DNA of 64,000 nucleotides from Amphibalanus amphitrite (Eukaryota > Arthropoda > Thecostraca > Balanomorpha > Balanidae): assembly GCF_019059575.1 (NCBI RefSeq), contig NW_024881627.1:558001-622000 (forward strand). The letters are read 5' to 3'. Below are positions 24,065-34,700 of this stretch, one piece after another. The position numbers and the translations under genes are program-made. Every line of letters starts with the position of its first letter. Position 1 is the first letter of the stretch. The notes beneath the pieces are model-generated. The model saw only the letters and a program-made list of their open reading frames with translations, had not been told where the DNA came from and ran no database searches.

Positions 24065-24391
24065 CCCCCCCCCCCCCCTCCTCCAACCCACCCACCTACC
24101 GCGGGTCGCTCAATACCACTCCCACCGACGGAGGAGGGGGAGGGAGGGGGTTGACGCGCGACCGGCCGACCGCCGCCTTCACACGCGCCACGTGACCCAC
24201 GGACCACCTCTGACGTCACGACTACCGCCGATGCAGAGGGCGCTGGTGTCGCGCTGCCAACACCGAGCGCACGAGACGGCCGGCAGCCAGTCGCGTGCCA
24301 CGAGTCTAAGGGTCTGGGCGTGTTTCGGCGAGCGGAGAGCAGACTTGGTCGAGCGAGCGAGTTGGAGAGAAGAGCTCACAGAATAGCAGCC
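24065..24391 (+). promoter_or_regulatory. Putative promoter and 5' UTR of the Hes/Deadpan-like gene
   Basis: Upstream of the ATG are a 14-C run (24065-24078), a class-C site CACGCG (24182-24187), an E-box CACGTG (24189-24194), a perfect TGACGTCA (24211-24218) and two CACGAG N-box-type sites (about 24270 and 24298). Hairy/E(spl) proteins bind CACGCG and CACNAG, so autorepression is plausible. No TATA box or transcription start was fixed. Confidence 0.4.
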
Positions 24392-25380
24392 ATGCCGAGC
24401 AGCGGGAGGATCTCGGAGACCAGGAGGGTGAGTGAAGTCCTCTGCATTTTATTTTGTTCTTATTTTTTTTAACAGTCTTAAAAAATAATTTGGTTAACTT
24501 TGTCATCGCTGTTTAATCCAACCTTTGGACAATAAAGTCGAGGCCACAAGTCATTAGTATCCCAGGCATTCTATTCAAATACATATGTCTCGTAGGTGCT
24601 GCAGTCTTTTGTCGGCGACCGTCTGATGTCGGTCAGCGGATAGTTACGGTTCATTCTTTCGTCCCACAGGTAAACAAGCCCATCATGGAGAAGCGGCGCC
24701 GAGCGCGCATCAACGACTGTCTGAACGAGCTGAAGAGCCTGGTGCTGGAGGGTCTCAAGAAGGATCCTGCTCGTCACTCCAAGCTCGAGAAGGCCGACAT
24801 TCTGGAGATGGCCGTCAAACACCTGCGCTCCCTGCAGGCGCGGCCGGCCGCCCCAGCGGCGCGCTTCCAGGAGGGGTACGCCGACTGCGCGCGCGAGGTG
24901 GCCGCCTTCCTGAGCGGCCGTCCGGAGCCGGAGCCGGAGCTGCGCCAGCGGCTGATGGTGCACCTGGCCGGCGCGTACCGGCCGCAGGCCCCGCCGGCCG
25001 ACCGGTCCGACCCGGCTCCGGCCGTGCTCAGCCCCGCCGGCGTGCAGCTGGTGCCGGCCGTGCTGCCCAGCGGCGAGCTCGGCTACATCGTGCAGCCGGC
25101 GCCGGCCGGGCTGCTGCTCGGCTCCCCGACCCCGGCCGCCGCCACGAACACAGAGCCGGCCGCGGCCAGCGTGGGCGGCTCGGAGGCCTCCTCGTGCAGC
25201 GTCGGCTCGGCCAGCCCGGCGCCCTCCTGGGACCCGGCCGAGACGCGCTGTTCGCCCAGCCCCTGCTCGTCGGAGCGGTCGTTCGGCTCGTGCGCCGGCC
25301 GTGCCGACAGCCCGCAGCCGCTCGACCTGGTGGCGCACAACCGTCACCACGACGAGGAGGCCCACTGGAGGCCCTGGTGA
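24392..25380 (+). CDS. Hairy/E(spl)/Deadpan-class bHLH-Orange repressor (join 24392-24427, 24670-25380)
   Basis: This is a nuclear DNA-binding transcriptional repressor of the Hes family, often a Notch target in neural and segment patterning. Exon 1 encodes MPSSGRISETRR and ends at AGG|gtgagt. Intron 24428-24669 ends in cccacag. Exon 2 continues in phase 0, giving 248 aa. The basic region has NKPIMEKRRRARIN, with the Pro typical of the family, and the helix-loop-helix runs to VKHLRSLQ (about residues 13-68). KKDPARHSKLEKADILEM is very close to insect Deadpan/Hairy. An Orange domain follows (FQEGYADCAREVAAFL, about 84-118). Then comes a Pro/Ala/Ser-rich linker, and the protein ends exactly in WRPW, the Groucho-binding tetrapeptide. 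The body is shorter than fly Hairy or Deadpan. Whether it is deadpan, hairy or another Hes paralogue cannot be settled here. Confidence 0.96.
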
Positions 25381-25970
25381 GGTCCACTGGAGGCCCTGGT
25401 GAGGTGACTGCGTTCACCTGAGGCCCTCAGGAGGCCTGCTCTTTCCACAGTCTGTGCCTTGAGACACTGCCGTTGCGGAGCTCACGCAAAGTTTTCATTC
25501 CAATGTGTAGCTGTGCGAACATGGGCCTTACAATGTATATTAACGTGATAAGCGCTGTGTAGAGGTCTTGATTTATGTGATTGTTTTGTATGTTTCTTAA
25601 GTGCCATCTGTCTGCCTGCCAAAACTGTTGTGCTATGCAAACGACACTGAGATCGAACGCTCGTTGGATGACTGGGAAGTGCTACTGTTACCTGTATAAA
25701 TATCTATTTGTGTGCCATGCGATTACGAAATATGTCAAGATGTGTCATTGAATATGCCAGTCCGAAGCAGAATACAACTGCCGAGAAGTGATTCCTGTTT
25801 AAACATACAACAACCTCAGGGACTTGACAAGTTGGACTAATGAATATTCATTGCCAGCGGGCCGGATTGATTTATAACATATTACATTAGTTCTCTCACA
25901 TTCCCAGTTGTCAGAGTGATCAGGGGTGGATGAAAACAGAACAGGTTTAGCCACTCAACCTATAAGCCAC
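25381..25970 (+). other. Probable 3' UTR and downstream spacer of the Hes-like gene
   Basis: The first bases duplicate the coding end: GTCCACTGGAGGCCCTGGTGAG follows a near-identical stretch that spans the stop codon. The rest is AT-richer than the gene. I saw no perfect AATAAA before the hAT-like element, so the transcript end is unresolved. Confidence 0.4.
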
Positions 25971-26219
25971 CAGGGGCGCGGGAACTACTTTCCGACTGGG
26001 GGGCACACCATAATAGAGATCAACCTAGGGTACCCCCAAATCTAGTTTTCTCACCGGTTTTAGGCCACTTGTTTTTCATCCCTCGGCTTTTTCAACAAAA
26101 AAGAAAACATTTGCAAAAAAGTGTGGTATTCCGTCTCAAAGCTGTGGGGGCACCGCCCCCACGGCCCCAGAGTTGGGGGGGCAAGCTGCCCCCACTGCTT
26201 CCCGGCTCCCGCGCCTATG
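25971..26219. mobile_element. hAT-like non-autonomous element (249 bp) with 8-bp target duplication
   Basis: The left end is CAGGGGCGCGGGAAC and the reversed right end is CATAGGCGCGGGAGC. Both are flanked by TAAGCCAC (25963-25970 and 26220-26227). The interior holds self-complementary GGGGGCACCGCCCCC-type stems near 26143-26200. CAG-type ends with an 8-bp duplication point to hAT. There is no coding capacity. Confidence 0.82.
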
Positions 26220-27036
26220 TAAGCCACTTTAAGTTTTCAGTTCACTAGAAAGGTGTTGAAACCATCGAAGGATTCTAAGAGAAGCGCAATGAGATTATTG
26301 CTCTTGTCGTCAAAAGTAATCGCGAGTACGTTTTTTTTCTGGGCCCTTTTGCTATGGGACACGCCCGTTCACACAAAAACTTGAATCCAGTTATCCTGCA
26401 AAAAGTAGGTAGATTATCAAAATATGACACCAACTAACTGATAAAAGTTATGTTTAATATGCTAAGGGTGCTGGTGAACTAGTGTAGCAATATTTACAAC
26501 TTTTTTCATCTTCTATCGTATTAATTACCGAGGGGAGACGGCGGGTGACAACGATTCCCGCGATAGTTTGAAACAAAAAGTGAGTTTACTTTGGCATTGA
26601 AACCGCCTGAAACGACACTTAGGCCGGGGGGATCCAGGGCGTCGCAAGTCCATCTACGACACGTCGCAAGTTACGACACATATGCCGTCGCAAGTTGTGT
26701 CGTAGCGGAAAAGGAGGGATGTTGAGGAAAGAGGGGTTTGTCGGAGGATACGACAGAACGTAGCTGCGACGAGGCTTAAATACCCGCTTTACTCGAGAAT
26801 TTAAAAGGCTACAAGATCAGCTGATCCCGTAGTAAACGTCAGTAAGGTCGAAAACTCTATCACGCATAAAGGAACATTCGCCTTTCTGGTTTGCGAGCTT
26901 ATGAGACAGCAAGGTCAAGCATGTTCTCTGATTCTGAAGCTTTGTATTAACTGGGTGACTTGTGGTTGCTAACGCTCACGTGATTTGCCATAAAATTTGG
27001 GATCGATCACAGGAGGTTCGTGGCTATAGGGCATCT

Positions 27037-27246
27037 CCTTTTTAGGCTCAAGTTCGAATAAGTCAAGTTCAAATTCGAATAAGTCAAATTCATATTGGAA
27101 GATGCCAAATGCAAAATCGAATACCTCAAGCTCAAATTGAGATATGCCAACTTCAAATTGGAAGAAGTCAAACGTAATTTCGACTTCCTCAAGATCAAAT
27201 TCGAATACGCCAAATTCAAATTAGAATAAGACAAATTCAATTTCAT
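27037..27246 (-). repeat. Inverted repeat arm, left (about 210 bp)
   Basis: This stretch matches 28399-28602 in inverse orientation with scattered changes and about one 6-bp length difference. Each arm is itself built of 21-bp-like words (TTCAAATTCGAATAAGTC-like). As a result it reads as SNLNLTYSNLNL-type peptides, which I take as a by-product of the repeat. Confidence 0.85.
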
Positions 27247-27305
27247 CGCAGCTACCTACCGTAAATAAGTAGAATTCTTATGATGCTATTATCATTATCA
27301 TTACC

Positions 27306-27307
<2 letters not shown>

Positions 27308-27351
<44 letters not shown>

Positions 27352-27413
27352 GTTATTATTATTATTATTATTATTACTATTATTATTATTATTATTATCA
27401 TCATTATTATATT
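27308..27413. repeat. (ATT)n microsatellite
   Basis: Nearly pure ATT trinucleotide repeat of about 105 bases with a few interruptions, lying in the loop between the two inverted arms. Confidence 0.9.
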
Positions 27414-27583
27414 ATGCTATTATTCTTATGATTTGCTAATCGCCATCTACCTTCGATCGACTTTGGCTGTCGACTCCCATCTCGCCCCGGCTTGTTTCGA
27501 TAAAAGACTGTGCGTCATTAACTACATATCTCCGACAAATGTATATTGATAGAGACAAGTAGAAAAACACGGAACAAATAGTG

Positions 27584-27621
27584 CATGGACGCGTTTCGAT
27601 TACTAAATCTTCATCAGCATG
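27584..27621 (-). ncRNA. Hammerhead-ribozyme-like motif, left arm of palindrome
   Basis: On the minus strand: CATG, then CTGATGA (27611-27617), stem II GATT/AATC around a 4-nt loop, GAAA, a minimal stem III, GTC at 27588-27590, then CATG closing stem I. An extra A sits between CTGATGA and stem II. This is the compact type I arrangement seen in retroelements. Activity is untested. Confidence 0.55.
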
Positions 27622-27746
27622 ACATAATCACAGAGAAAACAAGATATAGCACACAAACATTCGAGCTCGTCACAGTGCAATCGACGATTGCACTGTGACG
27701 AGCTCGAATGTTTGTGTGCTATATCTTGTTTTCTCTGTGATTATGT

Positions 27747-27784
27747 CATGCTGATGAAGATTTAATAATCGAAACGCGTCCATG
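27747..27784 (+). ncRNA. Hammerhead-ribozyme-like motif, right arm of palindrome
   Basis: CATG (27747-27750), core CTGATGA (27751-27757), an extra A, stem II GATT-TAAT-AATC (27759-27770), GAAA (27771-27774), CGC, GTC (27778-27780) and closing CATG (27781-27784). The conserved core positions match the hammerhead consensus. Stem III is only one or two pairs, as in retroelement and satellite hammerheads that may need dimers to cleave. Confidence 0.58.
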
Positions 27785-28398
27785 CACTATTTGTTCCGTG
27801 TTTTTCTACATATCTCCGTTTTTTATTACGCACTTCGCAGCTCTGCCAGGGTGACGCGGTCTATGCTCGACACGAAACGGAAATCTGCCATTTGAAAACT
27901 TGTGCCCATAGTATGCAAAAATATCCCGCCATCATGAACTCATATTTACACAAAGCTGTCAGCCAGCGGCGATGTCAGACTGGGCAGTGGCGGGGAGAGC
28001 GAGCCGTGTAGCGGCCAACTGGTCACGTGTAGCGGAACTGTCTGACAGCTCAAGATCGCTGACATCCGTGACGGTGTCCAAGCCATCCATTGCTTCGAGT
28101 CAATTGTCATTATATGTATGCGTGCAATTACTTTTGCTCCAATTGTAAGGCTTATTTTTTTAATTTTAGACTGCATATGCTTTGCATTTACCCTGGACCT
28201 ATTTTACCGTATAAGTATGATACGTACATATTTCTCAACATTTTATTTTTCACGCGCTCGTAAAAAGAAAACAAACGCATTCGTCCATCATCAAAGTACT
28301 TGCATTGTGACTGAAAATGTCATGCATTCGGTGACGAAGAAATTATTTATAGTGATGAAGGATGGCAAATAAACAAACACTACTAACACAAGACGAAA

Positions 28399-28602
28399 TT
28401 GAAGTTGCCTTATTCTAATTTGAATTTGGCGTATTCGAATTTGATCTTGAGTAAGACGAAATTGCATTTGACTTCTTCCAATTTGATGTTGGCGTATCTC
28501 AATTTGAGCTTGAGGTATCCGATTTTGTATTTGACATCTTCCAATATGAAGTTGACTTATTCGAATTTGAACTTGACTTATTCGAACTTGAGCCTAAAAA
28601 GG
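28399..28602 (+). repeat. Inverted repeat arm, right
   Basis: This is the partner of 27037-27246. Together the two arms could form a stem of about 200 bp around a 1.15-kb loop. Confidence 0.85.
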
Positions 28603-28639
28603 TGTAGAATCGATGCTTTAGAAGAAATGAGTTCCGAGA

Positions 28640-28894
28640 GTTTGAGGTCAGAGAGAGGTAAGAAATTTGTAGATGGAGGTCACAATTGGAGGTTACAGAG
28701 GTCATCTGGGACACGTCAGGTCACAGAGGTCAACTTGGGGTCATCACAGAGCTCAATTGGAGACCACGGAGGTAATCTGAGACACGTCAGGTCACAGAGG
28801 GCAACTTGGGGGCACGCCAGGTCACAGAGGTCAACCTAGGGTCATCACAGAGCTCAATTGGAGGTCACGGAGGTCATCTGGGACACATCAAGTC
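28640..28894. repeat. AGGTCA-rich minisatellite, left part
   Basis: About three units of a 71-72-bp repeat, each with GGGACACGTCAGGTCACAG-type wording. Most units contain AGGTCACAGAGGTCA, a direct repeat of the nuclear-receptor half-site with 3-bp spacing. The array is split from its right part by the element at 28899-30425. Confidence 0.85.
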
Positions 28895-28898
28895 ACAG

Positions 28899-30425
28899 CA
28901 CGTTGCCCCAATAGACGGTAAATAACTTCTGAAAATACCTATCTCCAGTTTTAGTGTTTTCTGAACCAAAATTTTGCGAGGAATCCGATGGTGTGGCCCC
29001 CGAAACCTGAAAAATTTCCATTTTTGAGATAGCACCTATTTTTTGAAAAATAAATATTCGTCATGCATAATAGTCAAATAAATTGAAAATATAATGAGTT
29101 AATTTTTGTAACAACACTAGAATGTATCGAACATGAATAAGTGATATATTTTAGCTGAGATGATACCATATCTGCGCATACATGTACATGAATTAGTACA
29201 TTAACCCTCGACGGCCGAGAAGGGGTGGGGCGGGTGCCGCCTCATAGGGTTTTTCGCGATAGCTCAAAACACGCCGAGGCTAGACAGCTGAAACTTGGCA
29301 TACCTATTCTTTTATTCAAGCTGGATCTTTTGACACCAACCGCATTTTCAGGTCAGGTCAGGTCACTGACCTATAACGTCATAAATGAACTTCTGCACGG
29401 TCCTTAGATGTTGCAACTTTGCAACGCCCTCAGTGCCAGAGGAACTTTCACAGGAAGATGAAACTTACAGGACGTAGTATCCTCCAGAGGTCTCACAACT
29501 TGCATATCTCGGATTTTTCCCAAAGGTCACATGAGGTCAGTTCGGTCACGTGACCTCACCATTGTAAGTCAATGGGGGAAATATGAAAACTGTTATTTTG
29601 GCGCCGGAAATGATCTTAAACTGTCCCAAGCACATGGAATCGTGGTTTCACGCACTTCTTGCAAGGTTCGATCATGAAACCACGATTCCATGTGCTTGGG
29701 ATAGTTTTAGATCATTTCTGGCGCCAAAATAACAGCTTTCATATTTCCCCCATTGACTTATAATGGTGAGGTCACGTGACCGACCTGACCACATGTGACA
29801 CTTAGGTAAAATCCGAGATATACAAGTTATGAGGCCTCTGAAGGATACTACGTCCTGTAAGTTTCATCTTCCTGTAAAAGTTCCTCTGGCACTGAGGGCG
29901 TTGCAAAGTTGCAACATCTGAGGCCCTTGCAGAGGTTCATTTATGACGTCATAGTTCAGTGACCTGACCTGACCTGAAAATGCGGTTGGTGTCAAAAGAT
30001 CCAGCTTGAATAAAAGAATAGGTATGCCAAGTTTCAGCTGTCTAGCCTCGGCGTATTTTGAGCTATCGCGAAAAACCCTATGAGGCGGCACCCGCCCCAC
30101 CCCTTCTCGGCCGTCGAGGGTTAATGTACTAATTCATGTACATGTATGCGCAGATATGGTATCATCTCAGCTAAAATATATCACTTATTCATGTTCGATG
30201 CATTCTAGTGTTGTTAAAAAATTAACTCATTATATTTTCAATTTATTTGTCTATTATGCATGACGAATATTTATTTTTCAAAAAATAGGTGCTATCTCAA
30301 AAATGGAAATTTTTCAGGTTTCGGGGACCACACCATCGGATTCCTCGCAAAATTTTGGTTCAGAAAACACTAAAACTGGAGATAGGTATTTTCAAAAGTT
30401 ATTTACCGTCTTCTGGGGCAATGTG
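28899..30425. mobile_element. 1.5-kb foldback (palindromic) element inserted in the minisatellite
   Basis: Two arms of about 750 bp (28899-29650 and 29675-30425) are inverted copies around a 24-nt spacer. The ends read CACGTTGCCCC and, reversed, CACATTGCCCC. The flanks are ACAG on both sides (28895-28898, 30426-30429), and removing the insert restores the minisatellite wording GTCACAGAGGTCAAC. CAC ends with a 4-bp duplication resemble the CMC (Chapaev/CACTA) group. Mirror-image open frames in the arms encode similar peptides but look like by-products. No transposase is present. Confidence 0.8.
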
Positions 30426-30429
30426 ACAG

Positions 30430-31190
30430 AGGTCAACTTGGGGTCATCACAGAGCTCAATTGAAGGTCATTGGGGCCATCTGGGACACGTCAGGTCACAG
30501 AGGTCAGCTTGGTGCCATCAGAGAGGTCACTTAGAGGTCACAGAGGTCATATGGGACACGTCAGGTCATAGAGGTCAACTAAAGGTCATCAGAGAGCTCA
30601 ATTGGAGGTCATCTGGGACACGTCAGGTCACAGAGGTCAGCTTGGAGTCATTAGAGAGCTCAATTGGAGGTCAAGGAGGTCATCTGGGACACGTCAGGTA
30701 ACAGAGGTCAACTTGGGGTCCTCACAGAGCTCTATTGGAGGTCATGAGGGTCATCTGGGACACGTCAGGTCACAGAGGTTAGCTTGGGGTCATCATAGAG
30801 GTCACTTAGAGGTTACAGAGGTCATATGGGACACGCCAGGTCACAGAGGTCAAGTTGGGGTCATCACAGAGCTCAAATGGAGGTCATCTGGGACACGTCA
30901 GGTCACAGAGGTCAGCTTGGAGTCATCAGAGAGCTCAATTGGAGGTCACGGAGGTCATCTGAGACACGTCAGGTCACAAAGGTCATGTTGGGGTCATCAC
31001 ATAGCTCTATTGGAGGTCATGGGGGTCATCTGGGACACGTCAGATCACAGAGGTCAGCTTGGAGTCATCAGAGAGCTCAAAAGGATGTCACGGAGGTCAT
31101 CTGGGACAGGTCAGGTCAAAAAGGTCAACTTGGGGTCATCACAGAGCTCATTGGAGGTCATCGGGGTCAGCTGGGACACGTCGTTTTTGG
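30430..31190. repeat. AGGTCA-rich minisatellite, right part
   Basis: About ten further units of the 71-72-bp repeat. Units start near 30881, 30952 and 31023, giving a 71-bp period there. AGGTCA occurs roughly 35 times in this part, with DR3 pairs of the forms AGGTCAcagAGGTCA and AGGTCAcggAGGTCA. All forward frames stay open for long distances because the unit lacks stops. The long open frames are therefore not evidence of a protein. Confidence 0.85.
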
Positions 31191-31723
31191 AATTGGGAGA
31201 ATATTTTGGGGGATGCCCCTTGCAACGTCCAAGACCGCCTTTCTGGATTCGCCAGTAGTTGCTGGAATGGTGTTAGGCTACTTCATATCCCCGAATACCC
31301 CAATAAATGTGAATATAACATATTATGCACCATTTTCAACACTCTCGCTGGCACGGATTGAGGCCTCATAGACGACCCGTCAGTTCAAGCTCTATAACTC
31401 GCGTTAGCGTCAACGGATTGCAACCAAATTTTCAGGATCTAAAGTTTAAACAATTTTACACCTACCATGTGAATTTCGTGACCATGACCCGAATGACCTG
31501 TGACCTGTGACCTCTTCCTCAAGGCAAGGTCAACTTGCGACACAACTTACGACTGCTATTTCAAATTCGTAAGTTGTGTCGCAAATCAGGCTATTTGCGA
31601 TAGACTTTACTACTTAAGTAACGCTACTCATCGATTGATCCCTTCAAAAACGACTTACTACACAACTTGCGACACGTCGCAGCTGCGACGAGGCTTACGA
31701 CTCTCTGGATCCCCCCAGCCTTA

Positions 31724-34700
31724 ATTGGATTAGATCAGTAAACCAGTTTTGAAATGGATAGGCAAATGGCAATGCATGGGGTTCATACTGACAGCATGAA
31801 TGACCTTCACTATTGATACACGGTTGAAAATGCTTTCAAGCATCTAGGATTGAAACGGAAACAAATCAGTTATGATTTGAAACGTATATTGCCTCTAACC
31901 GAGGCAGGAGGAAAGGAAATTTCAAACCAAATCTTCATTATTTTGTTGCGACTCTTGTATCTTTGGTCTCTGTCAATGCTACGGTGATTACCTACTGACG
32001 TTGAAATAATCTGGGAACTGGGCTAGTGCTAGAACGTGTAGCCAAAACATAATGGACCGATTGTATCAGTGGCGGAAATTCACGGTATATGCTGACCTAC
32101 ATTTCAGCTACTCACTGGATTGACTAGCGTTTATTTTATATTTATATTTTGTCATGCGTTTTTTTTTTCAATATCTCACCGAAACTGGATCATTTTTACC
32201 CGTTGTCAAACCAGGCGCCTGGTTGAAATAGATTGTTGCCTACACCCTCATTCGGGCCTTTTCTTTTTCAATGTATCCATCTTACGAAATAACCCCTTGG
32301 ATGATTAACGCTCGCCATCACAGAATAAATCAGTACCTATGGACTCGTAACATTAACATAATACGCTTTGCGTCATGCAGTAACCAAAAAGGCACGTGGC
32401 TGACCTGCCAACTCTGAGCCTCGGGCAGCCGTCGAACAAAACGACACGGTGCGCTACGGGCTGCACAGCCCAGCCCTGGCCGACATATTGTGACTCTCGT
32501 GACAGCAACACGATAGTTCCATGGAGAACTTCAAAGGCGGCTGGCAGCTTAATCACAGAGATCGGTTTAATTGACGTAACCGGAGGCGCGTGCAGGCGCG
32601 GCTGCTGAGCCGCGTTATTTATTGCCCTAAGGTGTGTAATTTCACGCATTTTCCGCGGCAGATAAGCGCCCAGCTGGGGCGCGATTTTTTCACTCGGCAA
32701 TGAAATGAATCTCCCGTTACATTGTGTTAGAGACATGAGAGAGCGTTATAGCCGCCCGGAGCCGGTGATTATGTGGCCGAGTCTCCGGCGGGATGGTTAT
32801 GTCCGCATTATACGATGTTCAGCGCTCTCCTTATTGCACCACAGCAGGCAGGCACGTGGCAAACGGACCCGGCTGGGAGCCCAGCGAGCACGTGGCCAGG
32901 GGACGGACAAAAGTTGGTCTCTAGACAGGCTAATATGAACACGTTTCTGGGTCTCATGAGCGCGTAAATCCTCTGTGAGATAAATAAAAAACTATTTGCA
33001 CATATATTTGATAAAAGTGTTCGATGACATTTGTTTATTATAGATGCTGTTCATTAAATCAAGCTTTTCAACAGCAACCGTCAAGTAAAATGGTCCCCAT
33101 GTGCCTGCAAGATGTGAGCACCCTCGCAGTTCGAGCGAGGGTGAGGTCACAGTGACGCTCCCTCCAATCGTCAGTTTTATTGAAGTCACCGCCCCGTCGA
33201 CAGCGTCGGAGCTCGGACTGACCGACGGCCCTTGTCCCTCCTCAGCTGTCGTACTCCACTGCACGTGGGCGTGGGAAACAGGACAGGGGCCACATGTCAT
33301 GCCCGCGCCACGTGTGCTGCTTGGGCTGAGGACCGACTGGAAATAATTCAGCTTACTTGCTTCGTGGCAGTCCACATATGTGTGTAGGCAGAAGATGTGC
33401 TGAATAAATGGACGGCCTTATCGGTTCTCCCGCCACTTGGCAAGTAACGTTTGCTCATTTAATTTACTCGTCGTATTAAATGAATATCATGTGACAGGCT
33501 TGCACCTGCATTATTGTCATAGCGGTGAATCTAGCATGCTAAAGAAAGGAGCGACAAGGTAGCGATTTAATTCAGACGGCATAAAGCTTTTATGTGCAAA
33601 TGTTGCGATGCTACTTCGGTAAGCGTTTGAAATTGAAGTGACAAACCTTGTTTCATCGAACGTTCAGGGCACGACCGTATAACTGATATTACTGAAACGT
33701 TTACAGGCGACGCCTTCCCTTGACACGAGTCATGGTGTTCGACTAAAAACCTCACACTTAAATGTGAATATTTATTTTAAGTTTCCCAAGACATCATTTC
33801 ACTTTCTCAAATTAGCACAACCAATGAGGGAAGTGTGGCATATAATGAGTATGAGTAGGGTGCATGCGAGACCAGAGATAGTGCCATAAAGAAACAGCAG
33901 TTGGCAGCCCCCGGAAGACCCTGCTCCCAGAATCTATTGGAATTCAGGCCCCTCTGACTGGACGGTGACCTAGGCCTGGTGTGATGGCCATCATTGGAAC
34001 CTTGTCGAGTTTTCCGTTGGTTCACCCCTTTCCAAACGGCGGCATGACTGGCCAGTTTCCCGAGTGTCACATCGGCCGGCTTATCAAGCAGCCCTGATTA
34101 GCAGGGCACATTCCTGGTCTTCTGGTGTCCGCCGGCGCGGTGTCTCGGCTCCATCCATCAGAGACAGTTGGTGGTCGCTTCTGGGTCCGACCCGGTGTCG
34201 GCGCAGTCGATCGGGGAGGGCGCGGCGCGGCGACACTCGCCGATCGGCGGCGCGGCCAACAATGGCCGGCCTCGATCGGGGCCCGGGGATAAATCAGGCG
34301 CCATTCAACCCGTTCACCTGCCGCCAGCATTAATCACAGTCACCGAGATCGGCTCAGGAGCTGCGAGACGCCGCTCCTGATTACCCCCTTACCTCGTCTG
34401 TCTCAGATTCCGCTCCTGATTACCGTTACCAGACAGAGCTCCTGATTACCCCGTTCCCTAGCCTCGTCTGCCAGGCACCTCTGATCTGCACTTCCGCTAC
34501 GCCTTTTTCCAGAAATTGATCATAATTACCGCATTCACGCATCTTCCAAAGAACGGCTGTACCTCTTTACTTTTTAATTATCAGGGACCGAACAGACAAG
34601 ACAAAAGTTTCCATGCGTCTAGAGAGAGTGGAGGAAAATTTAGTACAGGCAAGCTGGCCGAACTAACCCAAAATATCAACTTAAATCTTAAAAGTGATAT

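Larger units (their letters stand above)
27535..27818. mobile_element. Penelope-like palindromic insertion with 13-bp target duplication
   Basis: A near-perfect palindrome spans 27559-27809 (arms about 125 bp, centre at 27684). The 13-mer CTACATATCTCCG occurs at 27522-27534 and again at 27806-27818, as a target duplication would. Each arm contains a hammerhead-ribozyme-like motif of the type known from terminal repeats of Penelope-like retroelements. Inverted partial copies are also common in that group. No coding part remains. Confidence 0.6.
26622..31720. mobile_element. 5.1-kb composite element, PIF/Harbinger-like by termini
   Basis: The left end GGCCGGGGGGATCCAG and the reversed right end GGCTGGGGGGATCCAG are inverted repeats flanked by TTA on both sides (26619-26621, 31721-31723). 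A 3-bp TWA duplication is usual for PIF/Harbinger, but other superfamilies cannot be excluded. Both ends carry repeated subterminal words of the TCGCAAGTTGTGTCG type (26640-26705 and 31550-31690), plausible transposase-binding sites. The interior has no transposase. It holds inverted repeats, a hammerhead-bearing palindrome, an AGGTCA minisatellite and a foldback insertion. Confidence 0.6.

Noticed and set aside
27007-27246. Peptide repeats SNLNLTYSNLNL as a possible repeat protein
   Set aside because: Both copies sit in inverted arms made of 21-bp-like words, so the peptide periodicity follows from the DNA repeat.
29225-30100. Similar 60-78-codon frames on opposite strands beginning MGRVPPHRVF
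   Set aside because: They are mirror copies in the arms of the foldback element, with no domain, and are best explained by the inverted repeat.
30303-31371. Long overlapping open frames with repeated GHLGHVRSQRS-like peptides
   Set aside because: They follow from a stop-poor 71-72-bp minisatellite; the same peptides appear in all three frames, so they are not evidence of a gene.
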